Shown here piece by piece: positions 34,010-42,054 of a stretch of DNA of 55,360 nt (positions are counted from its first letter, which is position 1; each line of letters begins with the position of its first letter). Both the position numbers and the translations under genes were made by a program. The stretch lies in contig JAQVPJ010000013.1 in assembly GCA_028702135.1 (NCBI GenBank), positions 1 through 55,360 on the forward strand. Direction: 5' to 3'. Source of the DNA: Eubacteriales bacterium. Its GTDB lineage: Bacteria; Bacillota; Clostridia; Oscillospirales; CAG-382. Under the pieces are notes generated by a model. That model was not told the DNA's origin. It worked only from the letters and a program-made list of their open reading frames with translations, and searched no databases.

Positions 34010-34032
34010 AAATTTGATAGTAAGACATAAAA
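33986..34032 (+). promoter_or_regulatory. Widely spaced inverted repeat bracketing the pfkA -10 box
   Basis: Perfect 12-bp arms TTTTATGTCTTA (33986-33997) and TAAGACATAAAA (34021-34032), 23 nt apart. The left arm abuts the -35 and the right arm lies past the start site, so it is a DNA operator rather than an RNA hairpin. Confidence 0.65.
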
Positions 34033-34054
34033 ACGAGCATTCGGAGGATTTATT

Positions 34055-35119
34055 TTGAGTAATTTTAAAAGGATAGGTGTACTTACATCAGGCGGAGACG
34101 CTCCCGGCATGAACGCAGCGATCAGAGCAGTCACCCGTCTTGCTCTATATAAAGGCTTTGAGGTCATGGGTATATACAACGGATATCAGGGGCTTATAGA
34201 GGGTGATATTAAAAAGCTCGGCGCAAGGGATGTCGCATATATAATCAACAGAGGCGGAACGATGCTTTATACCGCAAGGAGCAACGAGTTCTGCAAAAAA
34301 GAAGGTGTCGAAAAAGCTGCCGAAATGTGCAGAAAGTTCGGAATAGACGGTGTTGTCACAATCGGCGGAGACGGTACATTCAGAGGAGCGGTTGACCTTA
34401 CGGATGCGGGGATACCCTGTATAGGAATTCCCGGCACTATTGATAACGATATCGGTTCAACCGATATGACGATAGGTTTTGATACTGCTATGAATACAGT
34501 CGTTCAGCTCGTAGATAGGCTGCGCGACACCGGTGAGAGCCACGCAAGATGCAATATCGTCGAAGTGATGGGCAGGGAGGCGGGGGATATAGCGCTTCAG
34601 ACTTCCATTGCTGTAGGTGCGGTAACAGCGGTAATAAAGGAGATCCCAACCGATATAGATCATGTCGTCGATAAGATGATTGATGCAAGAAAAGACGGCA
34701 AGCGGAATTTTATAATAATCATTTCAGAGGGTATGGGACCGGATTACGGCGAGGAGCTATCCAATATAATCGAGAGCAGAACAAAAATAGAGACCCGTTT
34801 CGCACGGCTCGCACATATACAAAGAGGGGGATCTCCGTCCTTACGCGATAGGGTTTTGGCGACGCAGATGGGCTGCGCTGCGGTTGAAAACCTTGTTAAC
34901 GGTCAGATGAAGCAGGTAATGTGCCTCAGGGGAAACAGCATTATTTCCATGGATATTTATGACGCGCTGATGGTTGATAAGCTGATGAAAAATATTCTGA
35001 CGAACGAGGAGGAGGACACAATCCCGCCGAACAAGTTCTATGAGATGAAGAAAATCGTCGCGGACAAGCAGGCATATAAACAGTATCTGGACTATATAAT
35101 CGATCATATCACGTTATAG
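34055..35119 (+). CDS. pfkA: 6-phosphofructokinase (ATP-type)
   Basis: 354 aa. Phosphorylates fructose-6-phosphate in glycolysis. ATP site GVLTSGGDAPGMNAAIRAV (about 9-27), GGDGTFRGA, catalytic GTIDNDI, substrate loop EVMGREAGDIAL and C-terminal HIQRGGSPSLRDRVLATQMG. About 30 residues longer than the Bacillus enzyme, mostly in a C-terminal helical extension. It starts at TTG 34055 with CGGAGGAT upstream. Monocistronic; promoter with a long inverted repeat upstream, terminator downstream. Confidence 0.95.
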   Translation: MSNFKRIGVLTSGGDAPGMNAAIRAVTRLALYKGFEVMGIYNGYQGLIEGDIKKLGARDVAYIINRGGTMLYTARSNEFCKKEGVEKAAEMCRKFGIDGVVTIGGDGTFRGAVDLTDAGIPCIGIPGTIDNDIGSTDMTIGFDTAMNTVVQLVDRLRDTGESHARCNIVEVMGREAGDIALQTSIAVGAVTAVIKEIPTDIDHVVDKMIDARKDGKRNFIIIISEGMGPDYGEELSNIIESRTKIETRFARLAHIQRGGSPSLRDRVLATQMGCAAVENLVNGQMKQVMCLRGNSIISMDIYDALMVDKLMKNILTNEEEDTIPPNKFYEMKKIVADKQAYKQYLDYIIDHITL

Positions 35120-35155
35120 TTCCGTTTATTCATATACTAAAATAACATTCATAAA

Positions 35156-35187
35156 AAAGATAGTTGCCGTATGCAGCTATTTTTTTA
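35156..35187 (+). terminator. Terminator of pfkA
   Basis: ATAGTTGC (35160-35167) pairs with GCAGCTAT (35173-35180), one wobble, followed by T6. Confidence 0.85.
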
Positions 35188-35454
35188 TGTGAACGACGAA
35201 AGTTTAATTTCAAATTTCTTAAATTACAAATAAAAGTATCATCTTTGTGTACAATGCCAATGAAATTATTGATGTTTTTTGTAAATTTAAAAAAGTGAAT
35301 GATAAAAAAACAAAAAGTTCAAAGTTCTTTCTACATATAGGCACTTCGACAAGACGAAGGCACAATATAACAGGGTAGTTTTGTCAGACGACATAACGCT
35401 GTTTACATAATACATTATCATAATGCACAATTTTTCAAAAACTCAAAATAACTC
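35188..35454. other. AT-rich intergenic stretch without a gene
   Basis: No ORF or known RNA motif is seen. It holds a small hairpin CTTCG-ACAAGA-CGAAG (35344-35359) flanked by direct GGCAC copies, and an inverted repeat TTTTTCAA (35431-35438) with TTGAAAAA (35455-35462) that overlaps the proC -35 box. A small RNA or upstream regulatory site is possible, but nothing decides it. Confidence 0.4.
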
Positions 35455-35483
35455 TTGAAAAATCGGAATAATTGTATTATTAT
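35455..35483 (+). promoter_or_regulatory. Predicted promoter of proC
   Basis: TTGAAA (35455-35460), 17-nt spacer, TATTAT (35478-35483). Confidence 0.6.
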
Positions 35484-35528
35484 ATATTTACTGCAAATTT
35501 TTTAGCTTGTCATACAAGGAAATAAAAA

Positions 35529-36398
35529 ATGAATAAAAACACAGATTTCAAAAATAATGTCAATAAAAAAAGTGAATTTACTCATCGTTTTGCTTTTCTT
35601 GGCTGCGGAAACATGGGTATGGCGTTAATTAACGGTTTTTTATCCACCGGTGTTGTCAAACCCGAAGATATAGTTATTTTTGATATAGACAGTTCAAAAT
35701 ATGACAGCTACATAATGTCAGGACTTCATATCGCTCATTCGTCAAAAGAAGCTGTTGCCGCTGCCGAATATACGGTCATAGCCTCAAAACCGCAGAATGT
35801 TGCTTTCTCAATGTCAGAGCTTTCAGAATATGAAGACGCTTTTGAAAACACTACCTTTATTTCAATAGCAGCTGCTGTGCCTATGGAATTCATTTGCTTT
35901 AAATTGGGTACTGATGTTCCCGTTATCAGAGCAATGCCGAGCACGCCTATGCTTATCGGTATGGGAGCAGTCGCGATATGTAAAAACATTCTCGTAATAG
36001 AGGATAAGTTCGATTTCATATGCAGTTTATTTTCCCAAATAGCAGAGCTTACAGTTGTTGATGAAAAGAGCATGAACCCAATCATCAGCGTAAACGGTTC
36101 TTCTCCCGCATATGTTTACCTGTTTATAAAATCTATGCTCGAAGGTGCTTTGGAGCTTGGTATTCCCTCCGAGAGCGCTCTACCTTTAATCTTAAAAACA
36201 ATTGAGGGCGCTGTCGGTATGGTACGTCATTCGGATACCGATTTAGATGAGCTGATACGCAGAGTCGCCTCTCCGAACGGTACGACACTTGCTGCTCTTA
36301 ACTCATTGTATAAAGATGATTTTTCCGGTTCGGTTAAGCGTGCTATGAGAGCTTGTACTGAACGTGCCGATGAAATTACGCGCGAACTGAACGAATAA
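35529..36398 (+). CDS. proC: Pyrroline-5-carboxylate reductase
   Basis: 289 aa. Last step of proline synthesis: NAD(P)H reduction of pyrroline-5-carboxylate. NAD(P)-binding FLGCGNMGMALINGF (about 23-37), the AMPSTPMLIGMG loop, and the C-terminal helical substrate domain with RRVASPNGTTLAAL. About 20 extra polar residues precede the fold. ATG 35529 with CAAGG upstream. Confidence 0.95.
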   Translation: MNKNTDFKNNVNKKSEFTHRFAFLGCGNMGMALINGFLSTGVVKPEDIVIFDIDSSKYDSYIMSGLHIAHSSKEAVAAAEYTVIASKPQNVAFSMSELSEYEDAFENTTFISIAAAVPMEFICFKLGTDVPVIRAMPSTPMLIGMGAVAICKNILVIEDKFDFICSLFSQIAELTVVDEKSMNPIISVNGSSPAYVYLFIKSMLEGALELGIPSESALPLILKTIEGAVGMVRHSDTDLDELIRRVASPNGTTLAALNSLYKDDFSGSVKRAMRACTERADEITRELNE

Positions 36399-36450
36399 TA
36401 TCCTGCTTGTCCGCATACTGTGTAGTAAAAAATATAAAGGGTGATAAGTA

Positions 36451-37095
36451 ATGATAAAGCCCAACTACACGGTAAAGTCTCTTGTACCTTATCCGTCTGC
36501 GCCAAAGGATTTTTATGCGGACGATGGTCTGTTAAAAAAAGCCGACAGCATAATTTTTGAGTTTTACAAATCAAGACGAAGAACCTACAGATTTTTGTTT
36601 TTTTCTTTTTGTGTGTTTTCTGTACTTGGTATCTATTTTTATTCGTACACATCTGAGGGCAGAATTCCCGTTTCTCTGTATACACCTGGTGCGGAGATAA
36701 GCGATATCAGCTTTTACTCGATATTATCATTTCGAGAAATTCATATAATTGCTTCTGTTTTTTTATTTTTGAGCGGCTTTTCTGTATTCGGGCCGCCTGT
36801 TTCTCTCTTATTCATTGCCTGCGATGCGTTTGTGATAGGTTTTACAATACGTTATTCTCTTTCTTTTTTACAATCGGGCTACCATTTTATTTTTATATTA
36901 TTGTACTTTTTCTGTATCGCTTTGTATGCTGTTATGGATATTTTAATCTGCTGCGAGGTGATAAGATACTCGCGCTACGCAAGGGGCGGTACGAGAGAGA
37001 TGCTGAGAAAAAAGCGATTTACGGGATATTTGGTATGGTTTCTGCTGATATCAATCCTTGATCTTCTTGTGTCCTATATGTTTATTATCACTTAA
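36451..37095 (+). CDS. Putative SpoIIM-like (DUF95) membrane protein
   Basis: 214 aa with about five membrane spans, beginning near residue 48. The middle, FSVFGPPVSLLFIACDAFVIGFTIR, resembles the conserved (I/F)G-x-PV...GxxVGFTVG core of SpoIIM, a part of the peptidoglycan-degrading complex that drives engulfment. Length equals that of Bacillus SpoIIM as I remember it, and a xerD-like gene follows, as in the Bacillus spoIIM-ripX region. Sequence similarity is weak, so this is a context-supported proposal. GGGTGAT is upstream of the ATG. Confidence 0.55.
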   Translation: MIKPNYTVKSLVPYPSAPKDFYADDGLLKKADSIIFEFYKSRRRTYRFLFFSFCVFSVLGIYFYSYTSEGRIPVSLYTPGAEISDISFYSILSFREIHIIASVFLFLSGFSVFGPPVSLLFIACDAFVIGFTIRYSLSFLQSGYHFIFILLYFFCIALYAVMDILICCEVIRYSRYARGGTREMLRKKRFTGYLVWFLLISILDLLVSYMFIIT

Positions 37096-37130
37096 TACAA
37101 AGGTTATTATAAATTGAACGGAGTCTAAAA

Positions 37131-38042
37131 ATGACAGGTCAGATAATCGAAAAGAATATTTACCTACAGTTTAATGACTACATGAGTTATCTTAAGGATG
37201 TAAAAAAATCGTCAGATAACACATTGCAGGCATACGAGCGGGATTTAACCAAATTTATGGATTACGCCCGTATCGAATCAATATATTCTTTTTGCGATGT
37301 TGATGTCGATAAAGTTACAGCATATAAGAAGTACCTGTCTGATTCCGGGCTTTCACCGTCTTCGGTAAGCCGTTCACTTTCCGCACTCAGGAGCATGTTT
37401 CAGTACCTTATAATTTCAGGTGAATGCGACCATAATCCCGCAAGGGAAGTTCCAAACGATAAATATGAAAAAAAGGGACCTCAGGTACTTAATTCCAAGG
37501 AGATAGAGCTGTTGCTCTCACAGCCGTCGACAGATGATATCAAAGGTATTCGTGATAAAGCTATGCTCGAATTGCTATATGCGACCGGAATAAAGGTAAC
37601 CGAGCTCATAAATCTCAACATAGTTGACGTTAACCTGCAGCTTTCGTTTATACGCTGCGGTACTGATAGCAAAGAGCGTTTTATTCCTCTTTATCCGATT
37701 GCGGTTAAATCGATTCAGAACTATCTTGAAAACTCGAGAAAATTGCTTATACTGCATAAGGACGAACCCGCACTGTTTGTTAATATTGCGGGAGAGCGTA
37801 TGACAAGGCAGGGCTTTTGGAAGATATTGAAGAACTACGCACATTCGGCAAAGATACATAAAGAAATCACACCCCATACATTAAGACATTCCTTTGCTGC
37901 TCATCTGCTTGAGAACGGAGCGGATATTCATGATATTCAGGAAATTCTGGGTCACAGCGATATTTCTTCAACACAGCGTTACGCACAATTTTTGAAAAAC
38001 AAGATGAAAAACAGCTATATGAAATATCATCCGAGGGCGTAA
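37131..38042 (+). CDS. XerD-like tyrosine recombinase with Lys in place of catalytic Arg I
   Basis: 303 aa. N-terminal SAM-like core-binding domain (about 10-100) and catalytic domain with beta-strand Lys (DSKERFIPL), H249-T-L-R252-H (HTLRHSFAAHLL), LGHSDISSTQRY with nucleophile Tyr284. At the first catalytic Arg, normally in TGxRxSEL, this protein reads TGIKVTEL (Lys155). It sits in a housekeeping sporulation context, not beside phage genes, so it is probably chromosomal XerD/RipX for dimer resolution or a relative that keeps binding but has changed catalysis. Confidence 0.88.
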   Translation: MTGQIIEKNIYLQFNDYMSYLKDVKKSSDNTLQAYERDLTKFMDYARIESIYSFCDVDVDKVTAYKKYLSDSGLSPSSVSRSLSALRSMFQYLIISGECDHNPAREVPNDKYEKKGPQVLNSKEIELLLSQPSTDDIKGIRDKAMLELLYATGIKVTELINLNIVDVNLQLSFIRCGTDSKERFIPLYPIAVKSIQNYLENSRKLLILHKDEPALFVNIAGERMTRQGFWKILKNYAHSAKIHKEITPHTLRHSFAAHLLENGADIHDIQEILGHSDISSTQRYAQFLKNKMKNSYMKYHPRA

Positions 38043-38082
38043 TGTGTATAAAAACCCGATTTTTCAGAAAATTAATAATAAA

Positions 38083-38107
38083 ACAATGATTACGGGATAA
38101 TCATTGT
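38083..38107. repeat. Perfect palindrome between xerD and the DUF624 gene
   Basis: ACAATGATTA (38083-38092), loop CGGGA, TAATCATTGT (38098-38107). There is no T tract after it, so it is either a weak terminator-like hairpin or an operator for the next gene. Confidence 0.55.
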
Positions 38108-38147
38108 CGCATAATATATAGCATCGATTATTTTAGAGGTTTACGCT

Positions 38148-39134
38148 TTGGGAAAAATATACGAATTTTTTTCTGGTACAAATAAACAAAACAATACAGG
38201 TGTAAGTAAAGAGGAGATTGAGCTCAGCAAAAAAATGGGCTTCGGTTACTTTTTTAAGCTGTTAAAACGCTCAATGGGTAAGCTTACTACTCTGAACCTT
38301 GTTTTTTCCCTATGTAATTTCCCGATCGTCTTTTTTTTAATCGGACGGTTGGGAGGTCTGAACGAAACGGTAAATACACCTACAAATCCGTTGTTCGCTC
38401 AGCTTTATGGGATTATGCAGTATAAACAAAGTCCTTCAACCTCTGCACTTTACGGGATATTAGGCAATTCCACTGATCTTCAAATCGTTTCCGACGCTTC
38501 GAGAGTTTTTATGTGCTTGGGACTTCTTCTGGTTATTACTGTCGGACTTTCAAGCATTGGATTTTTTTATGTTCTTCGTGGCCTTGCGAGAAGCGAATAT
38601 GTATCGGTCTGGCGCGATTTTTTTGACGCAATAAAGAAGAATTTCAAACAGGGTATCATTATCGGAGTCATCGATTCGCTCATAATATATGTACTTTTAT
38701 ATGATTTTGCATCCTATTATATGAACTCCGGAGATTTTTTAATCAATGTTTTCTATTTTGCGATAATACTTTTCATACTCATATACTTTGTTATGCGTTT
38801 TTATATCTATACGATACTGGTCACCTTCGATCTCCCCATAAAGAAGATTTTTAAAAACGCCCTTATTCTCTCCATTTTGGGTTTTAAGCGGAATGCTGTC
38901 GCTCTTATCGGAAGTGCTGCGTTGATATTAATCAGCATTTATTTGTCTATTTTGCTACCTCATCTCGGTATCGTGCTTCCGTTTGTAATAACTATATCTG
39001 TTATCGGTTTTTTAGGCGCATACTGTATTTATCCTACGATAAAAAAATATATGATAGACCCCTATTATAAGGAACATCCGGAAGAGCTTCCGGAGGAATC
39101 AGATGAAGAACCCATTTTTAAGGATAGGGGATAA
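38148..39134 (+). CDS. YesL/DUF624-like membrane protein
   Basis: 328 aa. Six membrane spans; after about 45 N-terminal residues comes LTTLNLVFSLCNFPIVFFLIG, then a cytoplasmic loop with WRDFFDAIKKNFKQGIIIG, the pattern of the DUF624/YesL family often found beside sugar ABC genes in Clostridia. C-terminal tail acidic (PEELPEESDEEP). Function unknown. It starts at TTG 38148 with AGAGGT upstream. Confidence 0.7.
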   Translation: MGKIYEFFSGTNKQNNTGVSKEEIELSKKMGFGYFFKLLKRSMGKLTTLNLVFSLCNFPIVFFLIGRLGGLNETVNTPTNPLFAQLYGIMQYKQSPSTSALYGILGNSTDLQIVSDASRVFMCLGLLLVITVGLSSIGFFYVLRGLARSEYVSVWRDFFDAIKKNFKQGIIIGVIDSLIIYVLLYDFASYYMNSGDFLINVFYFAIILFILIYFVMRFYIYTILVTFDLPIKKIFKNALILSILGFKRNAVALIGSAALILISIYLSILLPHLGIVLPFVITISVIGFLGAYCIYPTIKKYMIDPYYKEHPEELPEESDEEPIFKDRG

Positions 39135-39381
39135 ATTAAAATAATTTTATATGGTATGATATTGCATAGGTTTATATTATCTTCGCTACCAGCTCACATG
39201 CGACCATTTCTGTAAAAATATATTGTTGGATTAAGTCGGGTGCAGGTGACCATGCCGGTTCTCTCACATTACTTTTTTACAAAAGCAACTTGTGGTTGAC
39301 AAAAAGAAAATGTGGGTTGGTAGTACACAACTACACTTCGCATTAGAATGATGATATAATATTGAAAAGGTGATGGTTTAT
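39135..39381. other. Intergenic region upstream of the XRE regulator
   Basis: No gene seen. On the plus strand a TATAAT (about 39353-39358) gives a possible -10 for the regulator but no good -35. Further upstream TTGACA near 39297 and a small inverted repeat GTAGT-ACACA-ACTAC near 39322-39336 could be its operator. Confidence 0.35.
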
Positions 39382-40173
39382 ATGGAATTTCATGAAAAGC
39401 TACAGAATTTACGAAAAGAAAAAATAATGACTCAAGAAGAATTGGCTGAAAAATTAAATGTTTCAAGGCAGGCTGTTTCCAAGTGGGAATCTAATCAGAC
39501 AATGCCCGAAACGGATAAAATCATACAAATTGCAAACTTGTTTGATGTCTCACTTGATTATCTTTTAAAGGGTGAAAAAGAAACGCAAAATAAAAAGCGC
39601 CTTATTTACAACACAACACAATTGAAAAAGCCTAACAGAAGTTTCGTTACAGGAATAGTTGTTTTATCGTTGGGGTTCGTTGGAATTCTAACTTTTTGTA
39701 TTCTGTATATATTGCATCCGATAAATTTGATTAATGAAAAAGGAATTTATTCAGGATTTAACATTTTTTTGAGAGCGAACGATATGTGGATTATGTTCTT
39801 AATTTGTTGTGTATTTAGTTTTTTAGGCTTACTGTTGATTTCTAAAAATATCATTGCCAATATTTTCACTAAAATATGTAGAGCGTACATTCGACAAAAC
39901 CGATTCGTCAAATATGGTATTATTATATCATTTTTAGGAGCAGTGATGATTTTCGCTTCATTAATAATAAACCTTAGTCAGGTAGGTGTTGTTTCACATA
40001 CATTTGAAACAGTTGATTCTATATCAGGTAAAACAGTTGATATTATATCGGATACTGTTCAACAACGGTCATTCAATCCAATGATTTTACTGATATCTTC
40101 ATTGATGGTTATGGTATCAGGTCTTGTTATGCTAGCCATAGGTATTATAAAAAAGCTAAAAATAAATGATTAA
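39382..40173 (+). CDS. XRE-family regulator with C-terminal membrane domain
   Basis: 263 aa. HTH_3 domain at residues about 5-60 (LQNLRKEKIMTQEELAEKL, VSRQAVSKWES, MPETDKIIQIANLFDVSLDYLLKG) followed by four membrane spans in the C-terminal half. Such membrane-tethered XRE regulators are common in Firmicutes and often sense envelope state or a small peptide. Start 39382 follows AAAGGTGAT; two earlier in-frame starts lie within that site. It reads more AT-rich than its neighbours and may be acquired. It ends just before a terminator; the TerB operon follows with its own promoter. Confidence 0.85.
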   Translation: MEFHEKLQNLRKEKIMTQEELAEKLNVSRQAVSKWESNQTMPETDKIIQIANLFDVSLDYLLKGEKETQNKKRLIYNTTQLKKPNRSFVTGIVVLSLGFVGILTFCILYILHPINLINEKGIYSGFNIFLRANDMWIMFLICCVFSFLGLLLISKNIIANIFTKICRAYIRQNRFVKYGIIISFLGAVMIFASLIINLSQVGVVSHTFETVDSISGKTVDIISDTVQQRSFNPMILLISSLMVMVSGLVMLAIGIIKKLKIND

Positions 40174-40228
40174 TTTCCCTTGCATCTTTTTTGTTACCTC
40201 TTTACATCAAAATTTGACAAAAAAATTA

Positions 40229-40266
40229 TAAGGGCAGGAGAGCATATGTTTTCCTGCCCTTTTTTA
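40229..40266 (+). terminator. Terminator of the XRE regulator gene
   Basis: AGGGCAGGA (40231-40239) pairs perfectly with TCCTGCCCT (40252-40260), followed by T5. Confidence 0.9.
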
Positions 40267-40292
40267 ATGCATCTTTCTTTACATATTTTATC

Positions 40293-40321
40293 TTGAAACA
40301 AGGTTAACAGTGTGTTATTAT
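40293..40321 (+). promoter_or_regulatory. Promoter of the TerB-ATPase-helicase operon, with palindrome in the spacer
   Basis: TTGAAA (40293-40298), 17-nt spacer, TATTAT (40316-40321). TAACA-GTG-TGTTA (40305-40317) forms a 13-nt palindrome that overlaps the -10, a candidate repressor site. Confidence 0.6.
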
Positions 40322-40352
40322 AAATTGATTAATTATATATGGTATGTGAGAT

Positions 40353-42053
40353 ATGAGCGAAAGCAACGATAAAAATTACAATCCATATAAAATTCCCAAA
40401 AGAGGTTTATCCGACGAAAACAACCTCTTGTTCTCTGTGCCTCCGAATAAAAATAACCAGGGCAATTATTTTGAAAAACAAAAATTTGCTGAAATAGATA
40501 TAGAGAACGATATACCGGTTTCACATAAAGCCATTCCAATAACAAAGCCAGACGGGTATGTTCTTGATGAAAAACGAGGAATATTTGAGTCCATGAGGGA
40601 AATTTTAAGAAAAAATCATTCCTCTTATTTTATAAATTCGCGGTTTTACGACAAACAAGTTCAATACGAAAAATCGAAGGTTTTTTATTTTCAAGCGGTT
40701 TTTATGAAAGATTTTGAGGATGATTATGATAAAATCGTTCCTTTTTCAGCTTATTTTCCGTATTATCAGATGATGAGCTACGAGCAGCTAAGAACCTACT
40801 TTACTTGGCGGACGGGCGTCAGAAAGGGAGAGGTCAGAAGCACTTCTCTGTCCTATGCTTTTATTTACATCTATGAGCTTTTGAACAACATAGGAGTGGA
40901 GAACGCAGAGGACGGTCTTGACAAGCTTATGTTTTTTCGAAACTTCTATAAAATGCACGATAACAAGATAGAGAAGTATTTAAAAAGGTGGGTTAGGGAT
41001 TACTACGTATATTATCAGTTTTCAAAGCCCTTTACAGAATTTGTAAGCGAGCATAATTTATCCGATGATTACCCTGATGTTACGAGAACCGAAACAATTG
41101 ATATCGACAGATTTGAAACATATAGCGCAGTATCAAAATACAATATATGCCAATCGGTTTTTTATGTAAAAGAAACCGAGAAACTCATCCGAAACTGTTT
41201 TGAATATGTTATTACAAGGTTAGACAAAACGTTTGAAAAATCGGGGATAAATTTAAATGAGTTGATTTTTTGCCCGTCTAAATGCCAAACTGTATGGACT
41301 CCTTTTTCAGGCGCATTATTCTACCCTGTATTAAAACAACCCGATATACGAACTGCGTTATCAGAAAACGAGATTTATATCTGCGAAAAAAACAGATGGT
41401 ATCTGAGTTCGATAATCACGCTTGAAAGCGGCAGGCACCTCGTGGGATATATTTTTAAACAAATGGAGTCGGTGCTTAGAAAGCTGACGGATTACAGATA
41501 CTCACTCTATGCAAATATGGGTTCAGTCGGAGGCGAGGTTGCCCAAAAAATCCTGCGAACGGGTATCTCTTTGGAAAAAGAAATCACTGATGCGGTAGAG
41601 GACTTTTACACTGAGGAAAACAGAGTTGTTGTTGCTGTTGATGAGAGCTCGTTAAGTAAGATAAGGCAGGAGGCACAAATCACTCAGGAAAACCTTATCG
41701 TGCCAGATAGCGATGGGCAAACCGTATCTGATTTAAAATACGATGAAATATCTACCGAAAGTCCCGCAGATATACCAGTTTCCGAAAAAAATGACGATTT
41801 CGACGAAGAATCGGATTGCTGGACATGCTTTAAAAACTCACTGAACATTACAGAAAAAGAAGCTCTGGCAACCGTAATTTCGGGTGGTGACTTTAAATAT
41901 TTCGCAGATAAAAAAGGAATTATGGCCGAAGTGCTTGCGGACATTATCAATGAAAAAGCTGCCGATATAATCGGTGATAATATACTTGATTACAGCGATG
42001 AAGCGGTAATATTCGATGAATATATAGAGAAAGTAGAATTTTTGGTGGAGTGA
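40353..42053 (+). CDS. TerB_N / TerB_C domain protein
   Basis: 566 aa. Residues 1-60 are polar and probably disordered. The TerB_N pattern spans about 110-300, with the hallmark LRTYFTWRTGVRKGE followed by SYAFIYIYELLNNIG. The TerB_C pattern lies in the last 140: RVVVAVDESSLSKIRQEA with TQENLIVP, then ALATVIS, MAEVLADIINEKAADIIGDN. No central TerB metal-binding core is obvious between them. These domains belong to tellurium-resistance-related stress systems. First of three genes; the next starts 1 nt after its stop, so they likely form a complex. Confidence 0.82.
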   Translation: MSESNDKNYNPYKIPKRGLSDENNLLFSVPPNKNNQGNYFEKQKFAEIDIENDIPVSHKAIPITKPDGYVLDEKRGIFESMREILRKNHSSYFINSRFYDKQVQYEKSKVFYFQAVFMKDFEDDYDKIVPFSAYFPYYQMMSYEQLRTYFTWRTGVRKGEVRSTSLSYAFIYIYELLNNIGVENAEDGLDKLMFFRNFYKMHDNKIEKYLKRWVRDYYVYYQFSKPFTEFVSEHNLSDDYPDVTRTETIDIDRFETYSAVSKYNICQSVFYVKETEKLIRNCFEYVITRLDKTFEKSGINLNELIFCPSKCQTVWTPFSGALFYPVLKQPDIRTALSENEIYICEKNRWYLSSIITLESGRHLVGYIFKQMESVLRKLTDYRYSLYANMGSVGGEVAQKILRTGISLEKEITDAVEDFYTEENRVVVAVDESSLSKIRQEAQITQENLIVPDSDGQTVSDLKYDEISTESPADIPVSEKNDDFDEESDCWTCFKNSLNITEKEALATVISGGDFKYFADKKGIMAEVLADIINEKAADIIGDNILDYSDEAVIFDEYIEKVEFLVE

Positions 42054-42054
42054 T

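Noticed and set aside
37131-38042. Integrase marking a mobile element
   Set aside because: No phage, plasmid or cargo genes and no att-like repeats nearby; the SpoIIM-like neighbour suggests a chromosomal XerD/RipX.
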